Below are positions 25,704-33,826 of a DNA stretch of 64,000 nt, in pieces. Under the pieces are notes generated by a model. It did no database searches. It saw only the letters and a list, made by a program, of their open reading frames with translations, and was not told where the DNA came from. The stretch lies in the NCBI GenBank assembly GCA_017469525.1, contig JAFUGG010000020.1, positions 23,812-87,811 of the forward strand, given 5' to 3'. This DNA is from Bacteroidaceae bacterium (GTDB lineage: Bacteria > Bacteroidota > Bacteroidia > Bacteroidales > Bacteroidaceae). The stretch's first letter is position 1. Each line of letters begins with the position of its first letter. The translations under genes and the position numbers were made by a program.

Positions 25704-26644
25704 AGCATTTATCCCCCCCATTAAAGGGGGAGTCAAAGGGAGTCCGCATCGTCTTCATGGGCACGCCCGACTTTGCCGTGCAGAGTCTCAGCCGCCTTCT
25801 GGAGGAAGGCATGAACGTGGTGGGCGTTGTCACGATGCCCGACAAAGCCATCGGACGGCATCACGACGTGTTGCAGAGCAGTCCGGTCAAGAAGTTTGCT
25901 GAGGAGAAAGGCATTCCCGTGCTGCAACCCGAGAAGCTGCGCGACGAGACGTTCCTCGATGAACTCCGTGCCTTGAAGCCAGACTTGCAGATAGTTGTTG
26001 CCTTCCGTATGTTGCCGCAGGTCGTCTGGGCCTTGCCTCCGCTTGGCACCTTCAATCTCCATGCCGCCTTGCTGCCGCAGTATAGAGGTGCTGCGCCCAT
26101 CAACTGGGCCATCATCAACGGCGACCGTGAGACGGGCATCACGACGTTCTTCCTCGACGAACAAATCGACACGGGCCGCATCATCCTGCAAGAGCGCATC
26201 CCTATCGCCGAAGATGATTGTGCCGAGGACGTCCACGACCGCCTCATGATGCAGGGAGCCGAGCTGGTGGTCAAGACGGTACGGCTCATCGAGAGCGGCG
26301 AGGCAAAAGCCATCGACCAAAGCCAGTTCATGACGGACGAGCCGTTGCGACCTGCTCCGAAGATTTTCAAGGACACCTGCCAAATCCATTGGAAGAGCCA
26401 TACGCTCGAGAGCGCCTACAACTTCATCCGAGGCCTAAGCCCCTACCCTGCCGCATGGACGCCTGTCATTGCCAACGGCAAGGAGACGGAGATGAAGGTC
26501 TTCCGTGCCTCCAAGGGTTCGGGACCTTTGCAAGTAGAGCTTCCGGGCGGTGTCCTCTCCCTCGACGAAGTGCAGCTGGCAGGTAAGAAACGTATGCCGG
26601 TAGCCGACTTGCTGAACGGAACAAAACTTTCCATCATTTATTAA
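25694..26644 (+). CDS. fmt: Methionyl-tRNA formyltransferase
   Basis: Transfers a formyl group from 10-formyl-tetrahydrofolate to initiator Met-tRNA. Formyltransferase core RIVFMGTPDFAVQSL, then MPDKAIGRHH, the catalytic LHAALLPQYRGAAPINWAI with the N-H-D type active site, and the C-terminal OB-like domain. 316 residues. The only in-frame start before the first beta-strand is GTG 25694. The next 10 or so residues (LSPPLKGESKG) come from a palindromic element. An ATG at 25701 is in another frame and hits a stop after 7 codons; one extra C in the C7 tract (25713-25719) would put it in frame. The start is thus uncertain. Followed after 10 bases by the GH3 gene. Confidence 0.92.
   Translation: MKNEHLSPPLKGESKGVRIVFMGTPDFAVQSLSRLLEEGMNVVGVVTMPDKAIGRHHDVLQSSPVKKFAEEKGIPVLQPEKLRDETFLDELRALKPDLQIVVAFRMLPQVVWALPPLGTFNLHAALLPQYRGAAPINWAIINGDRETGITTFFLDEQIDTGRIILQERIPIAEDDCAEDVHDRLMMQGAELVVKTVRLIESGEAKAIDQSQFMTDEPLRPAPKIFKDTCQIHWKSHTLESAYNFIRGLSPYPAAWTPVIANGKETEMKVFRASKGSGPLQVELPGGVLSLDEVQLAGKKRMPVADLLNGTKLSIIY
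25713..25742. repeat. Palindromic element within the 5' end of fmt
   Basis: C7 tract, ATTAAA, G5, then AGTCAAAGGGAGT. The core CCCCC-ATTAAA-GGGGG is the same type as the element in ileS and encodes PPLKGE. Confidence 0.8.
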
Positions 26645-26654
26645 TAATCATGTT

Positions 26655-28883
26655 ATGAAGAACAAGATAACCTTTTTCCTGTTTGCTTCTGCATTTGCAT
26701 CGCTTTTGCAAGCGCAGACACCCGTTTATCTCGACCCTTCGAAGGACATTGAGGCACGCGTGGAAGACGCCCTCAGCCGCATGACCTTGGCCGAGAAAAT
26801 CGACGTCATCCACGCGCAGAGCAAGTTCTCGAGTGCCGGTGTGAAGCGACTCGGCCTGCCTGACTTCTGGACCGACGACGGTCCTCATGGCGTCCGACCC
26901 GATGTGCTGTGGGACGAATGGGAACAGGCCGGACAGACCAACGACTCGTGCGTTGCCTTTCCTGCCCTTACGTGCCTTGCCGCATCGTGGAATCCCGACT
27001 GTGCCCGCGCCTATGGTCATGCTTTGGGCGAAGAGGCTCTCTATCGTGGCAAAGGCATGATACTCGGCCCCGGCGTGAACATCTACCGCACGCCACTCGG
27101 AGGCCGCAACTTTGAATACATGGGCGAAGACCCCTACCTCACCTCGCGCATCGTGGTGCCATACGTCCAGGGCTTGCAGAGCTGCGGCGTGGCAAGCTGC
27201 GTGAAGCATTACTGCCTGAACAACGACGAGCAGTATCGCCATCAGGTGAACGTCATCATCAGCGACCGAGCACTCCACGAGATCTATCTCCCCGGCTTCG
27301 AAGCTGCCGTGAAGGAGGGCAAGGCGTGGGGCATCATGGGTGCCTACAACCTCTACAAGGACGAGCATAACTGCCACAACCAGTATACGCTGAACAAGAT
27401 ATTGAAGCACGACTGGGGCTTCGACGGCGTGGTGGTGAGCGACTGGGGCGGTGCGCACAACATGGACCAGGCTGTCAAGAACGGGCTCGACATGGAGTTC
27501 GGCACCTGGACGGACGGCTTGACGATGGGCGCAACGAATGCCTACGACATGTACTACCTGTCGAAGGGCTACCAGAAGGCTATCCTCGAAGGCAAGTACA
27601 CCACGAAGGAGCTCGACGAGAAGGTGCGCCGCGTGCTGCGACTCTTCTTCCGCACCACGATGAACAAGCAGAAACCTTACGGCTTCCTGTGTAGCGAGAG
27701 CCATTACGAGGTGGCGCAGCAGGTGGCAGCCGAGGGCATCGTGCTCTTGCAGAACGAAGGAAACGTCCTGCCCATCAAGCCGGAAGGGAAGAAGATACTC
27801 GTTGTGGGCGAGAATGCCATCAAGATGATGACCGTGGGCGGCGGCTCCAGTTCGCTCAAGGCACAGCACGAAATCAGTCCGCTGCAAGGATTGCAGATGC
27901 GCCTCAAGGGGAAAGCTGCCGTGGAGTTTGCCCGTGGCTATGTGGGCGACGTGAGTGGCGACTACAACGGCGTGACGACGGGACAGAACCTCAAGGACGA
28001 CCGCGCTCCCGAAGTGCTGCTTGCCGAGGCTGTGGAGATGGCTAAGGCGGCAGACTACGTCGTCATCTTCGGCGGACTCAACAAGAGTGGCCACCAGGAT
28101 TGCGAGGGAACGGACCGCAAGACGATGGCTCTGCCCTACAATCAGGACAAGCTCATCGAGGCGATAGCTGCTGTCAACAAGCAGACCATATACGTCAACA
28201 TCAGCGGCAACGCCGTTTGCATGCCCTGGCGCAAGCAGGTGCCCGCCATCGTGCAAGGTTGGTTCCTGGGCAGCGAGGCAGGCATCGGACTGGCCGACGT
28301 GCTGCTTGGCAACACCAATCCAAGCGGCCACCTGCCCTTCACATGGTACGAAGACCTCAATCAGGTCGGCGCTCACAGCTTCGGCGAAGCAGCCTTCCCG
28401 GGCATCTGGCGAGAGGGAAAGAAGATTATCGACGAGGAATACAAGGAAGGAATCTACGTCGGTTATCGCTGGATGGACAAGCAAAAGCTGAAGCCCGCCT
28501 TCGCTTTCGGCCACGGGCTAAGCTATACGAGCTTCAAGGTGAGCGGCCTGAAGGCTGCCAGCAAAGAGACTGCGGACGGCAACATGACGTTCACCGTCGA
28601 TGTGACAAACACCGGTAGCGTGGAAGGCAGCGACGTCGTCCAGCTCTACATCACTGACCAGAAGTGCAGCGTGGACCGCCCGGCCAAGGAACTGAAGGCT
28701 TTCCAGAAGGTCAGCCTCAAGCCAGGCGAGACAAAGACCGTCACGCTCCGCACCGACCGCCGTGCCCTCTCCTTCTGGGACGAGCAGGCCGGCGACTGGA
28801 AGGCCGAGCCGGGCGACTTCATCGCATGGGCTGGCGATAGCAGCGACCGCCTTCCCTGCAAAGTCAAGTTCGTGCTTAAGTGA
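26655..28883 (+). CDS. Glycoside hydrolase family 3, beta-glucosidase type
   Basis: Secreted or periplasmic exo-glycosidase, 742 residues. Signal peptide (FASAFASLLQAQ), then the GH3 N-terminal barrel with GPHGVRPD, KHY at 184-186 and the nucleophile Asp263 in VVVSDWGGAH. The alpha/beta sandwich domain with NEGNVLPIKPEGKKILVVG and GSEAGIGLADVLLG follows. Last is a fibronectin-III-like domain (about 625-740) ending KVKFVLK. The three-domain layout is that of beta-glucosidases/xylosidases. It does not carry the sorting tail seen on other secreted proteins here. Ten bases separate it from fmt. Confidence 0.93.
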   Translation: MKNKITFFLFASAFASLLQAQTPVYLDPSKDIEARVEDALSRMTLAEKIDVIHAQSKFSSAGVKRLGLPDFWTDDGPHGVRPDVLWDEWEQAGQTNDSCVAFPALTCLAASWNPDCARAYGHALGEEALYRGKGMILGPGVNIYRTPLGGRNFEYMGEDPYLTSRIVVPYVQGLQSCGVASCVKHYCLNNDEQYRHQVNVIISDRALHEIYLPGFEAAVKEGKAWGIMGAYNLYKDEHNCHNQYTLNKILKHDWGFDGVVVSDWGGAHNMDQAVKNGLDMEFGTWTDGLTMGATNAYDMYYLSKGYQKAILEGKYTTKELDEKVRRVLRLFFRTTMNKQKPYGFLCSESHYEVAQQVAAEGIVLLQNEGNVLPIKPEGKKILVVGENAIKMMTVGGGSSSLKAQHEISPLQGLQMRLKGKAAVEFARGYVGDVSGDYNGVTTGQNLKDDRAPEVLLAEAVEMAKAADYVVIFGGLNKSGHQDCEGTDRKTMALPYNQDKLIEAIAAVNKQTIYVNISGNAVCMPWRKQVPAIVQGWFLGSEAGIGLADVLLGNTNPSGHLPFTWYEDLNQVGAHSFGEAAFPGIWREGKKIIDEEYKEGIYVGYRWMDKQKLKPAFAFGHGLSYTSFKVSGLKAASKETADGNMTFTVDVTNTGSVEGSDVVQLYITDQKCSVDRPAKELKAFQKVSLKPGETKTVTLRTDRRALSFWDEQAGDWKAEPGDFIAWAGDSSDRLPCKVKFVLK

Positions 28884-29286
28884 GCGTAGAGCACAGGACA
28901 TGAAAGCCATTCATGTCTTTGCTCTGCCGAACGCAAACGAACTCGACGAAGTCAAGTTCACGCTGAAATAGAAGCTGCAAGGCTTTATGAGAAGAAAGCT
29001 CTGGAGATGTGCCAGGGCTTTCTTTGTATAAAGGCTTAGTAGAAGAAGGCTTTCTTAGAAGATATTCCCCTCTATAAAGCCATAACTCCAACCCTCTTCA
29101 ATTCCCCCTAAATCCCCCTTTTATTCCCCCTTGAAGGTCCCCTTCTCTTCTCCCTTCCCGTATATATATACACCGCACCCCCCGATTTTTTAACCCCGAG
29201 GCTGAATATTTAAGAAAGTTTAACAGTTTGGGAGAGACAGCGACACAGCCCGGACATGCCAGGGGAAAGTGCTGCACGGGAATTGC
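28884..29286. other. Spacer with hairpins and C-rich repeats
   Basis: No convincing gene. A hairpin GACATGAA/TTCATGTC lies at about 28898-28918. A second, stronger one (28992-29024) is listed as a terminator. A short frame encoding 23 residues and ending DEVKFTLK (28903-28971) resembles the GH3 C-terminus KVKFVLK and may be a remnant. From 29100 to 29150 there are several degenerate CCCCCTT-ATTCCCCC words related to the palindromic element in ileS. Confidence 0.55.
28992..29024 (+). terminator. Probable terminator after GH3
   Basis: AAGAAAGC-t-CTGG / CCAG-g-GCTTTCTT, a 12-bp stem with a central mismatch and a loop of 7, followed by TTG and a short T-rich stretch. The weak T-tract lowers confidence. 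Confidence 0.55.
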
Positions 29287-29409
29287 AACACTGTAGGAAT
29301 GCAGACATAACGTGTTGAAATAAAAATGCAACACGCTTGAAAAGGGCATTGCAACGTGTTGCAAAAACAGAAGCGACACGCCAACTCAATCGGGTTGACG
29401 TGTCGCTTA
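29287..29409. repeat. Phased AACACG/AACGTG words, about 22-base period
   Basis: Words AACACTG (29287), AACGTGTTG (29309), AACACGC (29330), AACGTGTTG (29354), GACACGCC (29376) and GACGTGTCG (29398) are spaced 22, 21, 24, 22 and 22. Direct and inverted forms alternate, so neighbouring words can pair. Confidence 0.6.
29362..29409 (-). terminator. Terminator of the M16 peptidase gene
   Basis: On the minus strand a 10-bp perfect stem AAGCGACACG / CGTGTCGCTT, with an inner CAACC/GGTTG-type extension, is followed by CTGTTTTTGC. It lies 35 bases beyond the M16 stop. Confidence 0.8.
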
Positions 29410-29443
29410 TGCCGTTTACAGATTTCCGAAGGAGAGGACGCCC

Positions 29444-32356
29444 TTAGTATCCGAAGACCTCCTCGAGCGAGATGCGGCGGATGGGAGCAATCTGGCCGAG
29501 GGCAGCAAGGTCGAGTTCCTTCTCGTTGCCGAGGATGAGGTAGCGGCCGCTCTTCTTTGCCATCCGGCTTTGTTCGAAGCTGGCGACGTCCTGAAGCGTG
29601 AGTCCCTGCAGGTCCTCGTATATCTTCTTGTTCACGTCGAAGTCAAAGCCCTGTCGCTTGGCAGCAAGATAGGCCATGACGACGCTGAACTTCGTGGTGC
29701 GCTGACTGGCTATCTTCTTCAGCATGGCGTCCTTCGCAATCTGGAAGGCAGCCTCGCTCTGCGGCAGCTGGTCGATGATCTCGCAGAACTGGGCAATGCA
29801 GTCCATCATCTTGTCGTTCTGCGTGATGATGTGCGTGAAGAAGCTCTCCGGCTCGCCCTTCTTTGCAGGCGTCAGATAGAAGGCATTCGCGTTGTAGGCC
29901 AAGCCACGCGCCTCGCGCAGCTCCTGGAAGACGATGCCATTCATGCCGCCCCCGAAATACTCGTTGAAGAGCTCAATGGTGGCGTGCTCGTCGAGGTTCG
30001 TCTGCCGTCCCTCGTTGTAGTACATGCGCATGTAGATGTTCTTGGCATCGTAGGGTGCAATGAGGATTTCCGGCTCTGTAGCCTGCTGGTATTCATAGGG
30101 CTTGCCCTCGGGGACAGGCAGGAGAGCCTCGGCCGTGGGATGCAGGTCCGTGACGTATCCGTCCAGTTCCTTCTGCGAGAGAGGCCCGTAGTAGAGCACC
30201 TGATGCTCGTAGCCCGAGATATTCTTCAGGAGGCCGAGCAGTTCCTCGGGATTAGCCTCGGCAAGCTGCTGCGCCGTCATATTGTCGCGATAGGCGTTGT
30301 GCTCGCCGAACATGCCGTACTGGCAGAGCATGGAATAGCATGTCCGCTGGTCGGTCTTCTGGTCCTGGCGATTTTTCAGGATGAGTCCCACCATCTGCTC
30401 ATAGGCCGTCTGGTCGGCCTTGGCACCCCGTAGCAGGTTCTCCAGCAGGGAGAGAGCCGCCGGCATGTTCTCGCTCAGACCGGAGAGACCGATGGTGATG
30501 GCATCACTACCGACGCTGACGGCATAGTTGCAAGCCAGCTTGTAGAACTGCTGTTTGACTTGCGCAGCCGAAAGAGAGTCGGTGCCCAGGTAGTCGATGT
30601 AGCTTGCAGCGATGTCGTAGCGGTTGTCGTCCTCCTGTCCGAACTCATAGCGGAACTGGAGGTCGAAGAGGTCGTTCTCGGTGTTACGCTTGTAGATGAC
30701 GGGCAGACCCTTTTGCGTATTGAAGAAGGAAAGGTCCTTCTGGAAGTCGAGGAACAACGGCTCGATGGGTTCGACCTCAGTCTGCTGAATGTCCTTGACG
30801 AACTGGCTGACCAGGTCGCGGTTCGTCGGGATGGGCGTGATGGCAGGCTTGTCGATTTTCTTCTGCGTGGTGTCCTCGCCCTGGCGCTTATAGACAGCCA
30901 CGTAACCCTGTCCGAAGAAGCGTCCGGCGAACTCCACCAGCTCCTGCTTCGTTATCTTGGCAAGGCGCTCCATGCGGCCCACCTGCTGCTGCCACGGCGT
31001 GCCAGTGATGAAGGCCTCCATCATCTCGCTGACACGGGCGCGGTTGTAGTCGAGGCTACGCAGTTCGCTGAGTTTGGCATTGTTTAGGGCAGAGACGAGC
31101 AAGTCGTCGTCAAAATCACCACGCTTCAGCTTCTCAATCTCGCCAAGCATGAGCTCCTTCACCTCATCGAGCGACTGCCCCTCCTTCGGCATGCCGGCCA
31201 GCAGGAAGATGCCGTGGTCCATCATGCCTTCAACCTCCGACTCGGCTGCCATGACCTTCATCTCCTGGTTCAGGTCGAGGTCGAGCAGGCCGGCCTTACC
31301 GTTCGAGAGAATGGCATCGATGAGCTGCAACGTGTCGTTCTGCAGGGAAGAAGCCTTCTCGGCTCGCCATCCCAGCCAGATGCTCTCAGCCTCCAGGCCG
31401 AGCACCGTCGTGTCAACAGGCGCTGCCAAAGGCTCGAGCTCGGGGAAGGAAGGCTGAGTCACGTCCTCGCCAGGCTTCCACTCGCCAAAGTACTTCGTGA
31501 GTATCGACATCACTTTATCAGGGTCAAAGTCGCCCGCCATGCAGATAGCCACATTATTCGGCACGTACCACTTGGCAAAGTAATTCTTGATGTTCGTGAT
31601 GGAAGGGTTCTTCAGGTGCTGCTGCGTGCCGATGGTCGTCTGCGTGCCATAGGGATGGCCCGGGAAAAGCTTTGCCAGCAAAGCCTCGTACTGCTTGTTG
31701 CCATCGCTCGAGAGACCGATGTTGTACTCCTCGTAGACAGCCTCCAGCTCGGTGTGGAAGCCGCGGATGACCATGTTTTGGAAGCGGTCGGCCTGTATCT
31801 TGGCCCAGTTCTCCACCTCGTTCGAGGGGATATCCTCCACGTAGCAAGTCACGTCGTTCGACGTAAAGGCGTTCGAGCCCTCGCTGCCAATGGCTGCCAT
31901 CAGCTTGTCATACTCGTTGGGAATGAAGTACCTGGCTGCCAGCTGGGAAACGCTGTCTATCTCATGGTACTTCTGACGCCTTGTGGCCTCGTCCGTAACG
32001 GTCCGGTACTCCTCGTAGCGCTGCTCAATCTCGTCCAGCAACGGCCTTTCGGCCTCAGGGTCAGTGGTGCCGAAATGGGTCGTACCCTTGAACATGAGAT
32101 GCTCCAAGTAGTGAGCCAGGCCAGTCGTCTCGGCAGGATCGTTCTTCGAACCCGTCCTGACGGCAATGTACGTCTGTATGCGCGGCTCGGCACGGTTGAC
32201 GGAAAGATAGACCTTAAGCCCGTTGTCGAGCGTATAGATGCGCGTCTGCATGGGATCACCCTTGACGCTCTCATAGTCATGGCTGCCGGAGCAGGACATG
32301 AAACATGCTGCACAGACAAAGCTGACAGCAAGGAAAAACATTTGCTTGCGTGACAT
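29444..32356 (-). CDS. M16-family zinc metallopeptidase, lipoprotein
   Basis: Large peptidase of the pitrilysin/insulinase clan with two tandem M16 units in one chain (970 residues), so it can form the clam-shell alone. Signal sequence with lipobox CFMSCSG (Cys22). The active N-terminal unit has the inverted zinc motif HYLEH at 82-86 and the third ligand in ELEAVYEEYN about 75 residues later. The second half lacks the motif, as is normal for the inactive half, and has GGGMNGIVFQELREARGLAY. It probably degrades peptides in the periplasm or at the surface. It has its own promoter and terminator. Confidence 0.92.
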   Translation of the reverse strand: MSRKQMFFLAVSFVCAACFMSCSGSHDYESVKGDPMQTRIYTLDNGLKVYLSVNRAEPRIQTYIAVRTGSKNDPAETTGLAHYLEHLMFKGTTHFGTTDPEAERPLLDEIEQRYEEYRTVTDEATRRQKYHEIDSVSQLAARYFIPNEYDKLMAAIGSEGSNAFTSNDVTCYVEDIPSNEVENWAKIQADRFQNMVIRGFHTELEAVYEEYNIGLSSDGNKQYEALLAKLFPGHPYGTQTTIGTQQHLKNPSITNIKNYFAKWYVPNNVAICMAGDFDPDKVMSILTKYFGEWKPGEDVTQPSFPELEPLAAPVDTTVLGLEAESIWLGWRAEKASSLQNDTLQLIDAILSNGKAGLLDLDLNQEMKVMAAESEVEGMMDHGIFLLAGMPKEGQSLDEVKELMLGEIEKLKRGDFDDDLLVSALNNAKLSELRSLDYNRARVSEMMEAFITGTPWQQQVGRMERLAKITKQELVEFAGRFFGQGYVAVYKRQGEDTTQKKIDKPAITPIPTNRDLVSQFVKDIQQTEVEPIEPLFLDFQKDLSFFNTQKGLPVIYKRNTENDLFDLQFRYEFGQEDDNRYDIAASYIDYLGTDSLSAAQVKQQFYKLACNYAVSVGSDAITIGLSGLSENMPAALSLLENLLRGAKADQTAYEQMVGLILKNRQDQKTDQRTCYSMLCQYGMFGEHNAYRDNMTAQQLAEANPEELLGLLKNISGYEHQVLYYGPLSQKELDGYVTDLHPTAEALLPVPEGKPYEYQQATEPEILIAPYDAKNIYMRMYYNEGRQTNLDEHATIELFNEYFGGGMNGIVFQELREARGLAYNANAFYLTPAKKGEPESFFTHIITQNDKMMDCIAQFCEIIDQLPQSEAAFQIAKDAMLKKIASQRTTKFSVVMAYLAAKRQGFDFDVNKKIYEDLQGLTLQDVASFEQSRMAKKSGRYLILGNEKELDLAALGQIAPIRRISLEEVFGY

Positions 32357-32388
32357 TATTATATTTTATTTAGTGGTTAATCGTTCCG

Positions 32389-32396
32389 CAAAATTA
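32389..32396 (-). promoter_or_regulatory. -7 element for the M16 gene
   Basis: Minus-strand TAATTTTG, about 33 bases before the start codon. Confidence 0.55.
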
Positions 32397-32447
32397 GACA
32401 TTATTTCACGAAACACAAAACATTCGCACAAAAAACATCACCAATCC

Positions 32448-32478
32448 TTTGCCGAAAGCGAAAATAATACTAAATTTG
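32448..32478 (+). promoter_or_regulatory. Promoter for the GH18-CotH gene pair
   Basis: TAAATTTG at 32471-32478 (-7, TAnnTTTG) with TTTG at 32448-32451 (-33), spacing 19. Leader about 20 bases. Confidence 0.75.
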
Positions 32479-32505
32479 CGGTACATATATATATACTTTG
32501 GCACA

Positions 32506-33822
32506 ATGAAAAAGCTCATTCTACTCTTCTTTTGCACAGTTCTGGCACTTGCCGACACATTTGCACAACGTGAAGTCTCCGGCATCTACGCCGGCGGACA
32601 CATCCGTCGCGGCCGTCCAGACACCATCACAAAGCTTCGCAATTCCGGCTTCACCTATCTCATCCTCTTCAACGTCAACGTGGAGGCCGACGGCACACTC
32701 ACCACAGACGGCGAGACCATCTGCAAGGACGGCGTCTACATCTTCAACCAGACACAGCCACACTACCAGGAAGACATCGCCAACCTGAAGGCCGAGCACA
32801 GCAGCATCAAGCGCATCGAAATATGCATCGGCGGCTGGGGCAACAGCTCCTATAGCAACATACGGAACCTCGTCAACTCACAGGGCACCACAAGCACTTC
32901 CATCCTCTACCGCAACTTCAAGGCCCTCAAAGAGGCCGTGCCTGAGATTGATGCCGTAAACAACGACGATGAACATGGCTACGACGCAGAATCCGCCGCC
33001 AAGTTCCACATCATGATGTATCGGCTTGGCTACAAGACCTCCATCGCCCCCTACACCAACATGAGCTACTGGACATCGCTCGTCAGCAAGATACGCGCCA
33101 CGACTCCCAGAGCCGTTGACCGCGCCATGATACAATGCTACGACGGCGGCGCAGGCAACCTCAACAACGTGGGCAGCTGGAACTTCACAGGCGTCACAGA
33201 ACGTCACCCGGGCCTGCTCGACTACTCGAACGACTGGAGCGTGGAGCGAAACCTGGCCCAGTTCCAAGCATGGAAAGACCAGGGCGTCGCCACAGGCGGC
33301 TTCGTATGGCTCTTCAACGACGGCTACGACGAGACTTGGGACATGAACGGCTGGGCGTCGGGACTGAACCGCATCTTCGAAGCCGTCACCGTACCAGAGG
33401 ACAAAGTGGCTGTGAAATGCTACAGTGAGACAAACTACAAAGGCTACTGCGTAGCCCTACCAGAGGGAACATACCACGTGGGAGACCTTGCCGTCTATGG
33501 CATCAAAGCCAACGACATCGCATCCATCGAGATAGTCAACGATATCTATCAGGCCAGGCTCTACACCTCAACCAATTGCACTGGCACGAATTCACGCAGA
33601 ACGAAATCAGCCAAAGCGCTGGCCACAGCATTCAAAGACAAAATCTGCTCTATCGTGGTAGAAGAAAATCCTAATTCCACTGGCATATCCTCTGTCGAAG
33701 AAGACGGAGACGAGACCATCTGCAAGCAAGGCTCGACTATAGTAAACCTTGCCGGCCAACGCCTCAACAAGATGCAACGAGGCATCAACATCGTGGATGG
33801 CAAAAAGATAATAGTAAACTAA
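32506..33822 (+). CDS. GH18-like glycosidase with betagamma-crystallin domain and sorting tail
   Basis: Secreted 438-residue protein. I start at ATG 32506, after the promoter; it opens a signal peptide (LILLFFCTVLALADTFAQ). The TIM barrel (about 22-305) resembles GH18: the ICIGGWG strand, then the acid motif as D149-xx-N152-x-D154-x-E156, and MIQCYDGG. The canonical motif is DxxDxDxE, so one Asp is Asn here, but the DxE pair is kept. Residues about 305-395 look like a betagamma-crystallin Greek-key pair (CYSETNYKGYCVALPEGTY, then NDIASIEI). The end, NLAGQRLNKMQRGINIVDGK, is the short C-terminal tail shared with other secreted proteins here. Chitin- or N-glycan-type substrate is inferred. Only 4 bases separate it from the CotH gene. 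Confidence 0.78.
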   Translation: MKKLILLFFCTVLALADTFAQREVSGIYAGGHIRRGRPDTITKLRNSGFTYLILFNVNVEADGTLTTDGETICKDGVYIFNQTQPHYQEDIANLKAEHSSIKRIEICIGGWGNSSYSNIRNLVNSQGTTSTSILYRNFKALKEAVPEIDAVNNDDEHGYDAESAAKFHIMMYRLGYKTSIAPYTNMSYWTSLVSKIRATTPRAVDRAMIQCYDGGAGNLNNVGSWNFTGVTERHPGLLDYSNDWSVERNLAQFQAWKDQGVATGGFVWLFNDGYDETWDMNGWASGLNRIFEAVTVPEDKVAVKCYSETNYKGYCVALPEGTYHVGDLAVYGIKANDIASIEIVNDIYQARLYTSTNCTGTNSRRTKSAKALATAFKDKICSIVVEENPNSTGISSVEEDGDETICKQGSTIVNLAGQRLNKMQRGINIVDGKKIIVN

Positions 33823-33826
33823 TATC

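Noticed and set aside
26634..28514. Long open frame antisense to GH3 (about 620 codons)
   Set aside because: Same reason; the GH3 motifs are intact on the plus strand and the antisense product has no recognisable features.
28903..28971. 23-codon frame after GH3 ending DEVKFTLK
   Set aside because: Too short, and it overlaps a hairpin; noted only as a possible remnant.
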